A stretch of 64,000 bases of DNA from NCBI GenBank assembly GCA_963800975.1, contig CAWDDB010000008.1:682001-746000 (forward strand), read 5' to 3'. Below the pieces are notes generated by a model. The model was given only the letters and a program-made list of their open reading frames with translations, did no database searches and was not told the origin of the DNA. A program made the position numbers and the translations under genes. Of the stretch, positions 8,454 through 16,538 are shown in pieces (position 1 is the first letter of the stretch; the number at the start of each line of letters is the position of its first letter). This stretch comes from JALYGY01 sp963800975. Lineage in GTDB: Bacteria > Actinomycetota > Rubrobacteria > Rubrobacterales > Rubrobacteraceae.

Positions 8454-9443
8454 CTACCAAGTGCTCGGCCGCGCCTGTGCTAGGTTGGCGCTTACCGTTG
8501 CGGGTTCTCGCAATGCGGCTGCCCGGAGCCGTTCCACGTCGCGCATCGGTGGCGCGCCGAACAGCCTCTTGTACTCGCGCGTGAAGTGCGATGCGTCGCC
8601 GTAGCCCACGCGGTGGCCGGCGCTCGCGGCGTCGATATCTTCGCCGAGCATGAGCCGGCGGGCCTCTTGGAGGCGCATCCGCTTCTGGAACTGCAGGGGG
8701 CTCATCGCGGTAACCGCCTTGAAGTGGTGGTGGAAACCCGAGACGCTCATCCCGGACTCTCGTGCGATGTCCTCTATCCGTAGCGGCCGGTCGAAGTCGT
8801 TGCTGAGCCGCTCCAGGGCCCTAGCGATGCGGTGGCTGTGGCCGCCGAGGACCGCGATCTGACGGAGCCTGCCGCCCTGCTCCCCCTTTAGGAGCCGGAA
8901 GACGATCTCCCGGGTGACGAGCGGCCGGAGGAAGCGGGCCTCCTCGGCGGGCGAGGCGAGGAGCCGGACGAGACGCACCGCGGCGTCCAAGAGGCCCGCG
9001 TCCAGCTGGCTCACGTCGAAGGCCCGCACTGCCGCGTTCTCCCGCGGCGCGGGGAGTGAGGCTTCGACCATGACCGAGCCGACGAAGGCGGGGTCGAGCT
9101 CTAGGACGACGCCCAGGTACGGCCGCTCCTCGGAGGCCTCGGTGACCCGGGTCGCGGTGGGAAGCGCGGCGGCGGTGATGAGGTAGTGGTCGGCGTCGTA
9201 GCGGTAGCACTCGTCGCCCAGCAGCACCTCCTTGGAACCCTGCGCTACCACGCAAAAGGCGGGTGCGGAGACGCCGTGATCCTTCGGGGTGGGCGAGGAC
9301 CGGCGGAGCAGCCGGAGCCCCCCCGGCGCCTCGACGGCCCCGTCCTCGTCGACGGCCCGAGCGACGCGCTCCACCAGCTCATCACGGGCGGCTTGCGCCC
9401 CGCGCGTCTCTCGTTCCGATGGTGGAAGGTTCATCAAGTCCAT
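8454..9443 (-). CDS. AraC family transcriptional regulator
   Basis: A 329-residue regulator. An N-terminal AraC-type cupin effector domain (VVAQGSKEVLLGDE, YRYDADHYLITAAALP) is followed by two helix-turn-helix units: RIEDIARESGMSVSGFHHHF near residues 222-241 and VGYGDASHFTREYKRLFG near 275-292. It resembles the CmrA/AraC_N group often placed beside oxidoreductases. A divergent small membrane gene and a zinc alcohol dehydrogenase follow on the plus strand and are the likely targets. The region 9450-9585 contains TATAACTATCGT and GACGATAGTTATAC half-sites that may be operators. Confidence 0.85.
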   Translation of the reverse strand: MDLMNLPPSERETRGAQAARDELVERVARAVDEDGAVEAPGGLRLLRRSSPTPKDHGVSAPAFCVVAQGSKEVLLGDECYRYDADHYLITAAALPTATRVTEASEERPYLGVVLELDPAFVGSVMVEASLPAPRENAAVRAFDVSQLDAGLLDAAVRLVRLLASPAEEARFLRPLVTREIVFRLLKGEQGGRLRQIAVLGGHSHRIARALERLSNDFDRPLRIEDIARESGMSVSGFHHHFKAVTAMSPLQFQKRMRLQEARRLMLGEDIDAASAGHRVGYGDASHFTREYKRLFGAPPMRDVERLRAAALREPATVSANLAQARPSTW

Positions 9444-9585
9444 AGGGTAGCCGCTTCACTTTTACCTGCAACACCCGTCTCCGAGGTTTGCAGGATCGTA
9501 CAACTATCCTCGACGATAGTTATACCTCCTGCTTCCCGGGCCTCCTACAATCGGCTACGCACAGAAAAGAGACGGAGGCAGACAT

Positions 9586-9765
9586 ATGAGGCATTCGTGG
9601 CTGATGTTCGGCTGGAGCGCGCTACTAATCATCCTCTTGTTACCGGCGAGCGATGTGCTGCGGGGCTCCGCCGTATTTTGTTTGTTCCTCGCTCTAGGTT
9701 TCATGGACATCCTTATCACGGCGCGGGAGAGTCCAGAGGAAGTCGGTCCCGACCTCAAAAAGTAA
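9586..9765 (+). CDS. Small two-helix membrane protein (59 aa)
   Basis: ATG preceded by GGAGG at eight bases gives MRHSWLMFGWSALLIILL, a turn, then SAVFCLFLALGFMDILI and a charged tail ending VGPDLKK before TAA. Two hydrophobic segments predict a small inner-membrane protein. It lies in the gap between the AraC regulator and the alcohol dehydrogenase and probably shares their control. No family is recognised. Confidence 0.6.
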   Translation: MRHSWLMFGWSALLIILLLPASDVLRGSAVFCLFLALGFMDILITARESPEEVGPDLKK

Positions 9766-9864
9766 TCTGGGCTTTTGAACTATAAGAGCTTCGACGCAAC
9801 GCCGGCCGAGACGGCGTATAACGAGGACGCGACCCAGCCCTCGATGTTCGGAAGGAGATAATTC

Positions 9865-10887
9865 GTGCGAGGAACAGTTCTTTACGGTGCCAGGGACGTG
9901 CGCTCCGAGGAGCTCCCCGACCCGACGATCGTCGAGCCTACCGACGCCGTCATCCGTTTGCCGGTCACCTGCGTGTGCGGCTCGGACCTCTGGCCCTACC
10001 GCGGCGCCGACCCGGTGACGCAGCCGACACCGATGGGTCACGAGTACGTGGGCATCGTCGAGGAGGTCGGCAACGAGGTACGCCTGATCGAGCCGGGCCA
10101 GTTCGTCGTCGGCTCGTTCTTCGCGTCGGACAACACCTGCGAGATCTGCCGGGCCGGCTACCAGTCGTCCTGCATCCACCGTCAGCCCGGCGCCCCCACC
10201 GGCGCACAGGCGGAGTACGCCCGCATCCCGCTCGCCGACGGCACGCTGGTCGCCACCCCGGATATCCCGTCCGACGACCTGATCCCCAGCCTGCTGGCGG
10301 CCTCCGACGTGCTCGGCACCGGCTGGTTCGGCGCCGTGGCGGCCGAGGCCGGTCCGGGCAAGACCGTCGCGGTGGTAGGCGACGGCGCGGTCGGCCTGCT
10401 CGCGGTGCTCGCCGCCAAGCAGTTCGGCGCGGAGCGGATCATCGCGATGAGCCGGCACGATTCCCGCCAGCGGCTCGCCCGGGAGTTCGGCGCGACCGAG
10501 ATCGTGAGCGAGCGCGGCGAGGAGGGCGCTGCACGGATCAAGGAGCTCACCGGCGGACTCGGCGCGCACTCGGTCGTCGAGGCCGTCGGCACGCAGGAGT
10601 CGATGATGCAGGCCATCCGCTCCGCGCGGCCCGGCGGTCACGTCGGGTTCGTAGGCGTTCTCCACGGCGTGGAGATCCCGGGGGAGGAGTTCTTCTTCTC
10701 GCACGTGCACCTGCACGGCGGTCCCGCCCCGGTCCGGCGCTTCCTGCCCGAGCTGGTCGACCTGATCTGGAACCGGGAGATCGACCCCGGCAAGGTCTTC
10801 GACCTGACCTTGCCGCTCGAGGAGGCGGCGGAGGGCTACCGCGCGATGGACGAGCGCCGCGCGATCAAGACGCTGCTGCGTCCGTAA
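9865..10887 (+). CDS. Zinc-dependent alcohol dehydrogenase (MDR family)
   Basis: 340 residues of the medium-chain dehydrogenase fold, which oxidises an alcohol with NAD(P). Catalytic zinc ligands are in CVCGSDLWPYRG (Cys) and MGHEYVGIVEEVG (His-Glu). The structural-zinc loop DNTCEICRAGYQSSC has three of the usual four cysteines. The cofactor site is VAVVGDGAVGLLAV. The start is GTG with AAGGAGATAATTC upstream, a strong ribosome binding site. The neighbouring AraC-type gene is the likely regulator. Substrate unknown. Confidence 0.88.
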   Translation: MRGTVLYGARDVRSEELPDPTIVEPTDAVIRLPVTCVCGSDLWPYRGADPVTQPTPMGHEYVGIVEEVGNEVRLIEPGQFVVGSFFASDNTCEICRAGYQSSCIHRQPGAPTGAQAEYARIPLADGTLVATPDIPSDDLIPSLLAASDVLGTGWFGAVAAEAGPGKTVAVVGDGAVGLLAVLAAKQFGAERIIAMSRHDSRQRLAREFGATEIVSERGEEGAARIKELTGGLGAHSVVEAVGTQESMMQAIRSARPGGHVGFVGVLHGVEIPGEEFFFSHVHLHGGPAPVRRFLPELVDLIWNREIDPGKVFDLTLPLEEAAEGYRAMDERRAIKTLLRP

Positions 10888-10913
10888 GGATCGGCCCGCG
10901 AGCGCGAGCCACG

Positions 10914-10958
10914 ACGTACTTCCGAGAACAAGATTTACCCGAAGGTGGGTGAATAGGG
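10914..10958 (+). repeat. Dispersed GGTGAATA repeat, copy 6
   Basis: ACGTACTTCCGAGAAC, then TTTACCCGAAGGTGGGTGAA and TAGGG. It begins 27 bp after the dehydrogenase stop codon and is followed at once by a GC hairpin. Confidence 0.75.
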
Positions 10959-10966
10959 CTAAGGAA

Positions 10967-10989
10967 GGGGGCACGACGCTCCGGCCCCC
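10967..10989. terminator. Hairpin between converging genes
   Basis: GGGGGC and GCCCCC form a six-pair stem with an 11-base loop, followed by GGAAAAATTCC. It lies between the converging dehydrogenase and the secreted protein gene and could end transcription from both. The T-run is short on either strand. Confidence 0.4.
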
Positions 10990-11019
10990 GGAAAAATTCC
11001 CCGCTGCCTCGACGCCGCG

Positions 11020-11652
11020 TTACGGGGCAGTGGCGCAGATCGCGAAGGCGCTCACGCTCCACCCGGAGGCGGTCGGCTCCTCCTCAAATGCTGCCACATT
11101 GACGGCCTTGGAAAGGGGGGTCACCTCATCTACCACGACGTTCGTTTCTTCGTTCGGAGAGGGTCCCTCTTTGCCTCCGAAGAGGTCGTAGCCGGTACCC
11201 ACGAGGACCTTCCCGACCGGGCACTCCGCTCTCGCGCCCTTTTGGGACTGCGAGTCGGAGTCGCTCGTAGCGATGACCCGCTGCAGGCCGTTCACCCCGA
11301 TCCGGTCCGCGCCCCTGCCGTCCAGCTCGTCCGCGTTTAGGTTGGTGACCCGGCCGTCCGAGTTGACCCTCATCGGCGCCTCCCCGGGGTTCACCGTGAG
11401 GTTTAGCGCCTGGTCGTTGAGGCCGGGGTTGGTGTTCGCGACCTGCATGGCCGCCCCGTTTACGTTGCCGGTGAGCTTGGTGAGGGCGCTCGCCACGTTG
11501 GTCTGCCCCAGGACGAAGTTGCCCCCGGTAGCCCCGAAGGCCACCGACGCGGCCCCGAACACCAGCGCCAGTATCACGGCCAGCCCCACCGCGAACACCG
11601 TCGCCCTCCCTACCCACATCACCTTGCTTGCCGCGCTCCTCAACATGGCCAT
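11020..11652 (-). CDS. Secreted or membrane-anchored protein of unknown function
   Basis: About 210 residues. A hydrophobic signal or anchor segment (ATVFAVGLAVILALVFGAAS) is followed by GNFVLGQTNVASALTKLTG, an extracellular stretch rich in Asn, Gly and Val that resembles beta-helical or tail-fibre-like surfaces (NLTVNPGEAPMRVNSDGRV, then NLNADELDG). A C-terminal domain has paired cysteines (AECPVG, FAICATAP). The ATG at 11652 follows GAGGAGG, so the longer frame to 11733 is not used. Similar uncharacterised proteins are common in soil Actinobacteria. Confidence 0.7.
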   Translation of the reverse strand: MAMLRSAASKVMWVGRATVFAVGLAVILALVFGAASVAFGATGGNFVLGQTNVASALTKLTGNVNGAAMQVANTNPGLNDQALNLTVNPGEAPMRVNSDGRVTNLNADELDGRGADRIGVNGLQRVIATSDSDSQSQKGARAECPVGKVLVGTGYDLFGGKEGPSPNEETNVVVDEVTPLSKAVNVAAFEEEPTASGWSVSAFAICATAP

Positions 11653-11745
11653 CGTGCCTCCTCGTCTTCGCTCCGAACGACGTAGGCATGTTAGGGGGCA
11701 GAGGGGGGCGGGATCATCCGTAACCCTACGCAATCTGGTTACTTA

Positions 11746-12702
11746 GAGCTTGCGCCAATAGGTCATGGTCTGCGAGTGGGTCGGCCCTCCCAGCGGTAAT
11801 GAGTCCAGGCTTTTCGGACGAGCCTTCCCACGATGATGATCACGTTCGAGAAAGTAACCCAGAAGTTCACGACGCGCCCCCGTCGCTCCGTGCACCACAC
11901 GACCTTCTTGTGGGCGTTGCTCCACGAGTTGGTCCTCTCCACGACCCACCATTTCGTGGCCCCAAGAGGGGAAGGCTTGCCCTTCTCGGAGATCTCACCC
12001 ACTAAGCCACGGTCCTCCAAGAGCCGGCGGGTGAGGCTCGAGTCGTAGGCGCGGTCGAGGTGTACGCTAACCGGCTCGGGCGGCAATCCGAGCGCCTCCA
12101 GGGCGTCCAGGGTGGGGGCCAGAAGCGGCGAGTCGTGGCGGTTGGCCGGGGCCGCCACCACCCCGAGAGGGATGCCACAGGCGTCCACCATCATCGAGCG
12201 TTTGATGCTCTGCTTTCCCATGTCCACTGGACTTCTTCCCGCTTTCTCGCCGCCGCACGGAGCCTTGGTGATGCAGCAATCGACGGCCACCTCGGCCAGA
12301 TCGAGACCTATGGCCCGGTCGTAGGCTTCGAGCGCCATATCCTCCAGAGCGTCCATCAGACCGGCCTCGATCCACTCGTCGCGCCTGCGACGCAGCGTAG
12401 TAGCCGAGCACGACCCATCAGCGATTCTCCAGTAGGCGCAGCCAAAGACCAGTACTTCAACCAGCTTCTCGAAGACCACGCAGTCGGGTATGCGGGGCCG
12501 GTGGCAGCCGAGCGGATGATCCACTTTTCTTTCAGGCAGCAGGGCGCGAAACTGCTCCCAGATAGGATCGATGATGTATGGTTGGATGGCGGGCATGGAA
12601 ATACACTCCTTCACATCGGGAAGCTTCGATAACTCCCCGGATGATCGAGCAGCCCGTGCCCACCTTACAAATGGTGTTCTGAGTCCCTATTGGCGCGGCC
12701 TC
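11746..12702. mobile_element. IS5-like insertion sequence (957 bp), complete
   Basis: The ends are inverted repeats: GAGCTTGCGCCAATAGG at the left and, on the other strand, GAGGCCGCGCCAATAGG at the right, identical over the inner eleven bases. TTA lies just outside both ends (11743-11745 and 12703-12705), consistent with a 3-bp TNA target duplication as in IS427/IS1031-type members of the IS5 family. One intact transposase fills the element. Confidence 0.85.
11763..12596 (-). CDS. IS5 family transposase
   Basis: 277 residues with an N-terminal DUF4096-like region (IDPIWEQFRALLPERK, VFGCAYWRI, LRRRRDEWIEAGLMDAL) and a DDE catalytic domain: first Asp in LAEVAVDCCITKAP, second Asp in VSVHLDRAYDS, Glu in KWWVVERTNSW. 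The ATG at 12596 is preceded by AAGGAG at nine bases. Unlike many IS5 members it is one uninterrupted frame with no programmed frameshift, so the element could still be active. Confidence 0.88.
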   Translation of the reverse strand: MPAIQPYIIDPIWEQFRALLPERKVDHPLGCHRPRIPDCVVFEKLVEVLVFGCAYWRIADGSCSATTLRRRRDEWIEAGLMDALEDMALEAYDRAIGLDLAEVAVDCCITKAPCGGEKAGRSPVDMGKQSIKRSMMVDACGIPLGVVAAPANRHDSPLLAPTLDALEALGLPPEPVSVHLDRAYDSSLTRRLLEDRGLVGEISEKGKPSPLGATKWWVVERTNSWSNAHKKVVWCTERRGRVVNFWVTFSNVIIIVGRLVRKAWTHYRWEGRPTRRP

Positions 12703-12739
12703 TTAGGAGAACCGAATCCATCCAGCGAAGGAGGAAGAG

Positions 12740-12904
12740 ATGGCTGACATCTATAGGCGCAGACGAGGAAGGGATACCTGGCAATTCTGCAGCAACTGCT
12801 CCAACTGGCCGACCAGCGACTACGTCGAGCGGGACAGCAAGCACACCACGGGCGACCTGTGCGACCAGTGCGAGGCCAAGCAGCGTAACGGCAACTGCCG
12901 CTGA
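12740..12904 (+). CDS. Small zinc-ribbon-like protein (54 aa)
   Basis: GAAGGAGGAAGAG precedes the ATG. The 54 residues contain FCSNCSNWP and LCDQCEAKQ, two CxxC knuckles 26 residues apart, ending NGNCR. This looks like a single treble-clef or zinc-ribbon fold. It begins 38 bp right of the insertion sequence and ends ten bases before the CorA-like gene, so it may be the first gene of a two-gene operon. No named family. Confidence 0.65.
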   Translation: MADIYRRRRGRDTWQFCSNCSNWPTSDYVERDSKHTTGDLCDQCEAKQRNGNCR

Positions 12905-12914
12905 TCCTGCTTAG

Positions 12915-14009
12915 ATGAAGCGCGGGAAGGATAGAGAGGAACACAGCTACCTCGGGGTCTGGGACCCCGCGGGCGGCGAGACACGCGAGGGGAGCGGGCT
13001 CCCGGTCGAGGAGGGCCAGGAGGAGATCCGCATCGTGACTAGGCTACTGCGAGGCGAGGGAAAGGACCAAGAGATCTCCAAGGGAGAGCTCAAAGGCGCC
13101 GTGGAGGACCCGGATCTCTTGGTCTGGGTAGAAGTTCTCTATCCGCGAGAAGGGGCCGCGGCCCTGTTGCGTGACTCCCTGGAGCTAGGGGCCCTGACCG
13201 TCGAGGACTGCATGGAGCCCCTGAGGATGCCGAAGATGGATGTCCTGCACGGCGATGCTTCTGGCGGGGCAGGGGGAGCGTTCGTGGCGGCGTTCGCCGC
13301 CCGCCTGGAGAACGAAGCCGGCGGGCCGCGCCTGAGGGCCTCGGAGGTGGACCTCGTGGCGGGTCCGAGGTACCTGGTTACCCTGCGCGACGGGCCCGTC
13401 GATGAGGTCGAGAGGCGACTGGACGTACTGATGCGTTCCCCGGAGCCGGGAGCCTCGGGCGCCGCACTCGCGCACGCGGCCTTCGACGCCCTCGTCGACG
13501 GCCATCCGCCGGTTATGGTGCGGGCCTCGACGATCGCCGAGGAGCTCGAGGAGGTGCTGGATCCCAGGGACGAGCGGTCCTCTATTTCGGCGCTGGAGGC
13601 GCTCATTACCCTGCGGAGGGACTTGCTGGCGTTCCGCCGCCTGGCAGTCGCCCAGAGCGAGATCCTTCGTCGCCTGGCGCGAGTCTCCCCGGAGGTGCGC
13701 GAGTATCTCTCGGATGTCGCAGATAATCAGCGGGAAGCCGTGGACATGGCCGACGCGAACAGGGACTACATAGAAGGGGCCGTGGAGGCCTACCGCGTGC
13801 GTCGCGACGAACGGAGCGACGCCGGGATACGGAGGCTCACGATCCTCGCCGGGATCATCGGCCCACTCACTTTGCTCAACGGGATCTACGCTACCAACTT
13901 CAACACACCTGGTACGCAAGCACCGTGGAGCTTCTGGGCTTTCATCGGGGTACAGGTCGTCTTCCTGATCCTGGCCGTACTCTACCTTCGCAGACGCGGC
14001 TTGCTCTGA
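12915..14009 (+). CDS. CorA-like divalent cation transporter family protein
   Basis: 364 residues with CorA layout: a soluble N-terminal domain, a long helical stalk (EALITLRRDLLAFRRLAVAQ, EYLSDVADNQREAVDM) and two C-terminal membrane helices. The universally expected GMN motif after the first helix is replaced: the sequence reads LLNGIYATNFNTPG, where typical CorA has GIYGMNF. ZntB-type relatives also vary here, so transport of Mg2+ cannot be assumed. The extra acidic N-terminus of about 30 residues is unusual. Confidence 0.8.
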   Translation: MKRGKDREEHSYLGVWDPAGGETREGSGLPVEEGQEEIRIVTRLLRGEGKDQEISKGELKGAVEDPDLLVWVEVLYPREGAAALLRDSLELGALTVEDCMEPLRMPKMDVLHGDASGGAGGAFVAAFAARLENEAGGPRLRASEVDLVAGPRYLVTLRDGPVDEVERRLDVLMRSPEPGASGAALAHAAFDALVDGHPPVMVRASTIAEELEEVLDPRDERSSISALEALITLRRDLLAFRRLAVAQSEILRRLARVSPEVREYLSDVADNQREAVDMADANRDYIEGAVEAYRVRRDERSDAGIRRLTILAGIIGPLTLLNGIYATNFNTPGTQAPWSFWAFIGVQVVFLILAVLYLRRRGLL

Positions 14010-14021
14010 CGCGCCGCGGAC

Positions 14022-14255
14022 TCACATCAGGACGACGGGCTCGAAGCCGTGGTCCTCGGAGAGGCGCGTGATGAGATACTCGGCGTCATCGGAGAGGTCA
14101 GAGGTGATCTGGAAGTAGGCCGTCTGGGGGAAAGAGTCTTCCGGGTCTGAGCCAACGTGCTCGTAGTCGGCGCCCATCTCGTCCAGTAAATTCCGCACGA
14201 GCTCGAGGTCATCCTCGCTCCGGATGTTGCCCACACGCAGTACGGTTTCGCCCAC
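14022..14255 (-). CDS. Hypothetical acidic 77-residue protein
   Basis: GTG start; MGETVLRVGNIRSEDDLELV, then DEMGADYEHVGSDPE and EYLITRLSEDHGFEPVVLM. The pattern resembles a small alpha/beta (ACT- or DUF-like) regulatory domain but I cannot name it. It converges on the CorA-like gene with 12 bp between stops. The upstream ribosome binding site is weak. Confidence 0.55.
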   Translation of the reverse strand: MGETVLRVGNIRSEDDLELVRNLLDEMGADYEHVGSDPEDSFPQTAYFQITSDLSDDAEYLITRLSEDHGFEPVVLM

Positions 14256-14301
14256 ACCTGATGGCTACCCGATATCCCGCTCTGTAGACCGGCGCATGTT
14301 A

Positions 14302-14413
14302 GAGGCCGCGCCAATAGGCGGGTAGCATATGTGCCAAGGGGCAGTCGAGAGACTTTGCGCAGCCCCTCACAGTTGTGATGTGCGAAAAGTGGCCCGCCTA
14401 TTGGCGCAAGCTC
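14302..14413. mobile_element. 112-bp MITE derived from the IS5-like element
   Basis: The left end GAGGCCGCGCCAATAGGCGG and the right end (other strand) GAGCTTGCGCCAATAGGCGG form terminal inverted repeats of about 21 bp with three mismatches, matching the two ends of the 957-bp element at 11746. TTA flanks both sides (14299-14301, 14414-14416). It has no gene, so it would need the transposase of the full element. It abuts the truncated transposase copy. Confidence 0.8.
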
Positions 14414-14416
14414 TTA

Positions 14417-14896
14417 GAGTGGCGAGTCATGGCGGTTGGCCAGGGCTATGACGATCCCGAGGGGGCTGCCGCAAGCATCCACGACCATCGAGCGCTTGAT
14501 GCCTTGGTTACCTCGATCCACCGGACTCCTACCCGCCATCTCGCCGCCGCAAGGAGCCTTGGTGATGCAGCATTCGACAGCCAGGTCGGTCAATTCGAGG
14601 CCGAGAAGGCGATCGTAGGTTTCCAGAGCCATCTGCCGAGGATCGTCCATCATCCCGGCTTAGATCCACTCGTCACGTCTGCGCCGCAGCGTGGTCGCTG
14701 AACACCGCTCATCGGCGATCCGCCAGTAGGCGCATCCAAAGACCAGCACCGCGACCAATTTCTCGAAGACCACCCTGTCGGGTATACGAGGTCGGTGGCA
14801 GCCAAGTGGATGATTGGTTTTCCGCTCAGGCAATAGAGCACGGAACTGCTCCCAGATAGGCTCGATGATGTAAGGTTGGAGTGCTGGCATGAGCAC
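14417..14896 (-). pseudogene. Truncated IS5-like transposase, second copy
   Basis: Translates as the first 160 residues of the same transposase (PALQPYIIEPIWEQFRALLP to ALANRHDSPL). There is an in-frame TAA after RRRDEWI where the intact copy has GAG, and everything after HDSPL is missing because the MITE begins there. On the other side the copy stops at its start codon and joins integrase-like sequence. Both termini of the element are lost. Confidence 0.85.
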
Positions 14897-14982
14897 AGGC
14901 CATCACGATGGACACCTACTCCCACGTGCTCCCGGGCATGGACGACGGCCTCGCCGACGCCATGGAAGACGCCCTTTCCTAG
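14893..14982 (+). pseudogene. Remnant C-terminus of a tyrosine integrase
   Basis: The frame reads AQAITMDTYSHVLPGMDDGL followed by ADAMEDALS and TAG. The YSHVLPGM segment is the catalytic tyrosine region of phage-type integrases. Nothing upstream survives: the truncated transposase replaces it. It lies 86 bp from tRNA-Phe, the usual kind of target for such integrases, so it marks an old integration site. Confidence 0.75.
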
Positions 14983-15006
14983 ACGTTACTGTAGTAACAA
15001 CTGTAG

Positions 15007-15034
15007 AAGCCCCCGTCCTTATGGCCGGGGGCTT
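15007..15034. terminator. Hairpin after the integrase remnant
   Basis: AAGCCCCCG and CGGGGGCTT make a nine-pair perfect stem with a ten-base loop, followed by TACG. It would terminate the lost integrase transcript or, from the other side, tRNA-Phe. No long T-run. Confidence 0.55.
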
Positions 15035-15067
15035 ACGCTATGTGCCGATTTGCAGGGCTTTAGTGAG

Positions 15068-15140
15068 TGGCGGGACCCGGATTCGAACCGGGGACACCAT
15101 GATTTTCAGTCATGTGCTCTACCAACTGAGCTATCCCGCC
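15068..15140 (-). tRNA. tRNA-Phe (GAA)
   Basis: On the minus strand the acceptor GGCGGGA pairs with TCCCGCC. The D arm (GCTCAGTTGGTAGAGC), anticodon stem CATGA/TCATG with loop CTGAAAA, and T arm CCCGG-TTCGAAT-CCGGG are all complete. CCA is not encoded. Confidence 0.95.
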
Positions 15141-15219
15141 GGGTAAGGCAGCGGCGTGATTCTACGGCACAGGCAAACGCCTATCAAGCGGGCGAAGGGA
15201 TCCCCCGCCGGGAGCTCGC

Positions 15220-15558
15220 CTAGTTCTCTGAGGAGAAGCGATCCAGGCCGAAGGCCGACTCGACCATCTCCTTCGCCATCGCGCCGACGACGGCCTTGGG
15301 CTGCTCTCCGGGCTCGAAGAAGGCTATGGTGGGGATGGAAGATATCCCGAACATCCCGGCCAGCGAGGATTCGGCGTCCACGTCGACCTTCGCCACCTTC
15401 ACGGAGCCATCGTAGTCGCGCGCGATCTCGTCCATCACAGGGGCGACCTGCCTGCAAGGCGCGCACCACGCTGCCCAGAAGTCCACGATAACGGGCACCT
15501 CGGAGTTCAGTACCTCCGCCTCGAACGTATCTGCGCTGACTGCTACGGGCTGGCTCAC
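15220..15558 (-). CDS. trxA: Thioredoxin
   Basis: 112 residues with the thioredoxin fold: VIVDFWAAWCAPCRQVAPVM holds the WCAPC active site (WCxPC; Ala replaces the more common Gly), and the cis-proline is in SSIPTIAFFEPG. It reduces protein disulfides in the cytoplasm using thioredoxin reductase. GTG start with GGAGGTAAGACG upstream. It lies between tRNA-Phe and tRNA-Asp on the same strand. Confidence 0.92.
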   Translation of the reverse strand: MSQPVAVSADTFEAEVLNSEVPVIVDFWAAWCAPCRQVAPVMDEIARDYDGSVKVAKVDVDAESSLAGMFGISSIPTIAFFEPGEQPKAVVGAMAKEMVESAFGLDRFSSEN

Positions 15559-15634
15559 CGTCTTACCTCCAGATTGCTTGTATCTGATATCGAGTATAGC
15601 TTACCGTCAAGCGATCGAACCTCTGCGACGGGAG

Positions 15635-15708
<74 letters not shown>

Positions 15709-15968
15709 GCGTGGGCCACCCCTACCTCGGGATGAAGCAAGATTCTAGCAGATGCAGGACAAGGGGTCAGGTCCCCGGCTCAAGATTTTCGTGGGCTCAG
15801 TAATTGCGGTTTTCGCGCCGATCGCTCCTCCCCCCTACCGCTAGTCTTGCTGATGTCAGGGTCGACCGAACTTTCGCGAGCCTTCGAACGACGGCGGGAT
15901 GGCGGGATCCCGGCCTGGAGACTATGATGGCCGGAGGCGGAGGGGGTGAGCGAGAGGGAGAGGCAGCC

Positions 15969-16379
15969 ATGCACGAGCAAGAGAACCTCCGGGTGGTCCA
16001 CAAGGCCTACGAGGCGTTCGGTCAGGGCGACGTGGCGGGTGTTGTCTCCACGCTCACGGACGATGTGAGCTGGTACACCCCGGGACCGCCCGATGTCGTC
16101 CCCTACGCCGGCCAGCGAACGGGGCACGACCAGGTGAGCGGGTACTTCGCGGCGTTCGGCGGGGCCGTGGACGTGACGGAATTCGAGCCACGAAACTTCT
16201 TCGCCAAGGACGACATGGTCGTCGTGCTCGGGCACTACGCCCTGACCGTCAAGAACACGGGAAAGTCCGTGGCGACCGACTGGGTCCACGCCTTCACGCT
16301 GACAGGCGGCAAGATCTCGAAGTTCGAGGGCTACGAGGACAGCGCCGCCGTGCTCGCAGCGTTCACCGCGGATCCCTGA
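15969..16379 (+). CDS. SnoaL-like (nuclear transport factor 2) protein
   Basis: 136 residues: HKAYEAFGQGDVAGVVSTLT, DVSWYTPGPPDVVPYAG, then VSGYFAAFGGAVDV and a final strand KISKFEGYEDSAAVL. This is the ketosteroid-isomerase-like cone fold, family SnoaL_3. The ATG at 15969 is preceded by GGGAGAGG. Function unknown; the window has four such proteins plus fused domains. Confidence 0.8.
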   Translation: MHEQENLRVVHKAYEAFGQGDVAGVVSTLTDDVSWYTPGPPDVVPYAGQRTGHDQVSGYFAAFGGAVDVTEFEPRNFFAKDDMVVVLGHYALTVKNTGKSVATDWVHAFTLTGGKISKFEGYEDSAAVLAAFTADP

Positions 16380-16538
16380 CGCGCCTTACGTTCACAGCCG
16401 CTCTGCCAGGTGAGATCATGCATCTTTCGCGGTGACAGCCACCTCGACAAACAAGACTTCGCGGTTTTCGTGTGCGACGTAGAGTGCGAGTATGCTACAG
16501 TTGTACCTCGATTCACAACCTTTTGGTCGTAGTGGAGC

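Noticed and set aside
9694..10974. Long minus-strand frame of 426 codons over the alcohol dehydrogenase
   Set aside because: It is the antisense shadow of a well-supported dehydrogenase; composition is Arg/Asp/Gly-rich without domain motifs.
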